In this document: piece by piece, positions 5,985 to 7,566 of the stretch
Layout of the letters: each line of letters opens with the position of its first letter
Position numbering within the stretch: the first letter of the stretch is position 1
Assembly (NCBI GenBank): GCA_031275595.1
Contig: JAISOO010000169.1
Coordinates: 1-7,566 of the forward strand
Direction of reading: 5' to 3'
Source: Spirochaetaceae bacterium
GTDB lineage: Bacteria > Spirochaetota > Spirochaetia > Treponematales > Breznakiellaceae
Length of the DNA stretch: 7,566 nt
The notes under the pieces: model-generated
Seen by the model: only the letters and a program-made list of their open reading frames with translations
The model's database searches: none
Told to the model about the DNA's origin: nothing
Position numbers and translations under genes: made by a program

Positions 5985-7181
5985 ATGGGAATACGGGTCG
6001 GCGTTTTTTTCGGCGGCAGAAGCGTGGAGCATGAAATTTCAATTATTTCCGCCATTCAGGCGATCAACGCCATGGACAAAACCAAATACGATATTATACC
6101 GGTGTACATCACCCGGGAGGACGCCCTGTATACCGGGGAGGATATCGGCAGGATAGAAGCATACCGGAACATCCCGGAACTTCTTAAAAAAAGCCAGCGG
6201 GTCCTCTGCGTCCCCCGGGGGGGGGTCTGCGATTTGCTGAAATACCCCTTTAAGCGTTTCGGTAATCCCCGCTACGCTTCCCTGGATATAAGTTTCCCCA
6301 TTGTCCACGGTACCAATGTCGAAGACGGGGGCCTGCAGGGCTTTCTCAAAACCCTGTCCATCCCCTTTGTGGGATGCGACGTGACCGCCTCCGCGGTGGG
6401 CATGGACAAATATATCCAAAAGACGGTTCTTAAGGACAACCACATCCCCGTATTGGACTGCCGCCGGGTCTTGGTGAAAACCTATTTTAAAGACCCCCCG
6501 GGGACCCTCGCGGAAATTGAAGGGGCCCTCCCCTACCCCGTCATCGTGAAGCCCCTGAATTTAGGTTCCAGCATAGGGATTAGCAAGGCCGGTGATACCG
6601 GGGAACTGCAGAGTTCCCTTGAGTATACTTTTCAATTCGCCAATACCGCCCTGGTTGAAAAGGCGGTTTCCAATTTGAAAGAGATCAACTGCGCGGTCCT
6701 GGGGGACGGGGAGGCGGCGGAAGCCTCGGAGTGTGAGGAGCCCCAAAGCAGCGGCGCTATCTTGAGTTACCGCGACAAGTACATCTCAGGCCCCAAAGGC
6801 GCGGGGGGAACCAAGGGGATGAGCGGGGCCAAACGGAAACTCCCCGCGGGTATCAGCGGGGAACAGCGGGAAACCGTCCGGGAACTGGCAAAAAAAACTT
6901 TTCAGGTTTTAGGCTGCCACGGGGTGGTAAGAATCGATTTTCTTTTGGACACCGCAGCCAATCAGATCTGGGTGAACGAGATAAACACGATCCCCGGATC
7001 CCTGGCCTTTTATCTGTGGGAACCCCTGGGCATTCCCTACCGGGAACTCCTGGACCGGCTGATCACCCTGGCCTTTAAACGGGAGCGGGAAAACGCGGAG
7101 CTGTCCTATTCCTACGAAACGGATATTTTGTCGAATTTTATTTCCGGCGGGGCCAAGGGTTCCAAGGGGCAGCCCCGGTAA
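5985..7181 (+). CDS. ddl: D-alanine--D-alanine ligase family protein (ATP-grasp)
   Basis: At 398 residues it is somewhat longer than usual (300-370). Family motifs in order are GGRSVEHEIS (10-19, Glu15), HGTNVEDGGLQGFL (108-121), MDK (140-142), VIVKPLNLGSSIGIS (186-200; Lys189, Ser195), YRDKY (262-266; Lys265, Tyr266), VVRIDFL (314-320; Arg316, Asp318) and the Mg-binding NEINTIPG (331-338; Glu332, Asn334). It should join two D-alanines with ATP in the cytoplasm for peptidoglycan. Oddities: Val112 replaces the glycine of HGxxGED, and after NTIPG comes SLAFYLWEP instead of the usual T-x-x-S-x-x-P, losing the serine that contacts the second D-Ala in E. coli DdlB. Residues 241-257 (DGEAAEASECEEPQSSG) and the KG-rich tail are low-complexity. 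AGGGGGAG overlaps the murF stop, nine bases before the ATG. It is co-transcribed with the MurF-like gene. Confidence 0.9.
   Translation: MGIRVGVFFGGRSVEHEISIISAIQAINAMDKTKYDIIPVYITREDALYTGEDIGRIEAYRNIPELLKKSQRVLCVPRGGVCDLLKYPFKRFGNPRYASLDISFPIVHGTNVEDGGLQGFLKTLSIPFVGCDVTASAVGMDKYIQKTVLKDNHIPVLDCRRVLVKTYFKDPPGTLAEIEGALPYPVIVKPLNLGSSIGISKAGDTGELQSSLEYTFQFANTALVEKAVSNLKEINCAVLGDGEAAEASECEEPQSSGAILSYRDKYISGPKGAGGTKGMSGAKRKLPAGISGEQRETVRELAKKTFQVLGCHGVVRIDFLLDTAANQIWVNEINTIPGSLAFYLWEPLGIPYRELLDRLITLAFKRERENAELSYSYETDILSNFISGGAKGSKGQPR
6212..6225 (+). repeat. C5G9 homopolymer tract inside ddl
   Basis: Five C bases are followed by nine G bases in the early part of ddl, encoding Pro77-Arg78-Gly79-Gly80 and the first base of Val81. 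It is the longest G run in the window. A one-base slip would shift the frame and remove most of the protein. It may be a slippage or phase-variation site, or simply a product of GC-rich codon use; it is also a likely sequencing-error spot. Confidence 0.6.
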
Positions 7182-7182
7182 A

Positions 7183-7566
7183 CTACGGGGCCATAACCTG
7201 TGCCACCGCCTTTCGCCAGCCAAAGACGCGGCGTTCCCGTTCGGCGGTTTCCATGAGCGGAACATAACGGCGGCGCTTTACGGTGTCATGCAATCCGGGG
7301 GGACAGATGCCCAATGCCATTCCCGCCATCCATGCGGCGCCTATGGCGGAGAGTTCCTCGTTTTCGGTTACCTCCAGGGGCAGGTTCAGGATGTCGCTCT
7401 GGAATTGCATGAGGTAGGCGTCTCCGGTGGCGCCGCCGTCGGCCCGTAGTTCTTTCAGAACGATTCCCCCTTCCTCCCGCGCCTTCTCTACAACATCGGC
7501 GATCTGATAGGCAATGCTTTCTTCCGCAGCCTTGACGATTTCGGCCTTGCCGGTGGTCCGGCTCAT
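7183..7566 (-). CDS. glpK: Glycerol-kinase-like FGGY carbohydrate kinase, C-terminal part (N-terminus beyond window)
   Basis: The frame is open from the right edge to a TAG at 7185-7183, giving the last 127 residues of a protein that is usually near 500. MSRTTGKAEIVKAAEESIAYQ matches the GLTRGTTRAHIxRAxLExIAYQ region of glycerol kinases, so the ATG at 7566 is internal, not a start. KELRADGGATGDAYLMQFQSDIL is the FGGY C-terminal signature; the LMQFQ part points to glycerol kinase rather than xylulokinase or others. AIGAAWMAGMALG and the final WRKAV are also typical. The reaction would be ATP-dependent phosphorylation of glycerol to sn-glycerol 3-phosphate in the cytoplasm. The exact sugar or polyol cannot be proven from this fragment. 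It converges on ddl with one base between the two stops. Confidence 0.85.
   Translation of the reverse strand: MSRTTGKAEIVKAAEESIAYQIADVVEKAREEGGIVLKELRADGGATGDAYLMQFQSDILNLPLEVTENEELSAIGAAWMAGMALGICPPGLHDTVKRRRYVPLMETAERERRVFGWRKAVAQVMAP

Noticed and set aside
4485..7181. The MurF-like and Ddl pair as a cyanophycin-synthetase-like system (ATP-grasp plus Mur ligase)
   Set aside because: The ATP-grasp protein has clear Ddl motifs and the Mur ligase has MurF-type DDAYNAN and ELG motifs, so a D-dipeptide pathway explains them better.

Overview
The window reads as part of a bacterial chromosome with fairly GC-rich coding DNA (many CCC, GGG and CCGG runs) and one sharply AT-rich intergenic region. 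The protein set and the style of the sequence suggest a spirochaete of the Treponema type, possibly a gut or termite lineage. This is an impression from pattern recognition, not a database match; a clostridial origin is not excluded. Six complete or partial protein families are recognisable, and no rRNA, tRNA, CRISPR array or insertion sequence was seen.

Layout. On the minus strand at 1-808 lies most of a PhnD-type phosphate/phosphonate/phosphite binding protein, cut by the left edge. A 313-base AT-rich divergent control region (809-1121) follows. It carries repeated TTAAC half-sites, a 10-base direct repeat and an 11-bp hairpin. On the plus strand a two-gene unit (1122-3504) encodes a family-4 glycosyltransferase and, overlapping it by 14 bases, a radical SAM protein with a cysteine-rich C-terminal region. 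After a 213-base GC-rich gap a second plus-strand unit begins at a very good promoter placed so close to the start codon that the message should be leaderless. This unit is an alpha/beta hydrolase (3718-4488), a membrane-anchored MurF-like ligase (4485-5975) and a D-Ala-D-Ala ligase family protein (5985-7181). The right edge (7183-7566, minus strand) holds the C-terminal third or quarter of a glycerol-kinase-like FGGY kinase, converging on ddl with a single base between the stop codons.

How the genes may work together. Ddl makes a D-amino-acid dipeptide and a MurF-type ligase attaches it to a peptidoglycan precursor, so the second unit looks like a cell-envelope module. It differs from the textbook pair. 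The MurF-like protein has a roughly 150-residue membrane domain where the UDP-MurNAc-binding domain should be. The Ddl partner lacks the serine that in E. coli DdlB helps hold the second D-Ala. The pair may therefore act on a membrane-bound or otherwise unusual acceptor, or be a second, specialised set beside the housekeeping genes. The glycosyltransferase plus radical SAM unit may also concern surface glycolipid or envelope modification, but nothing in the sequence fixes its substrate.
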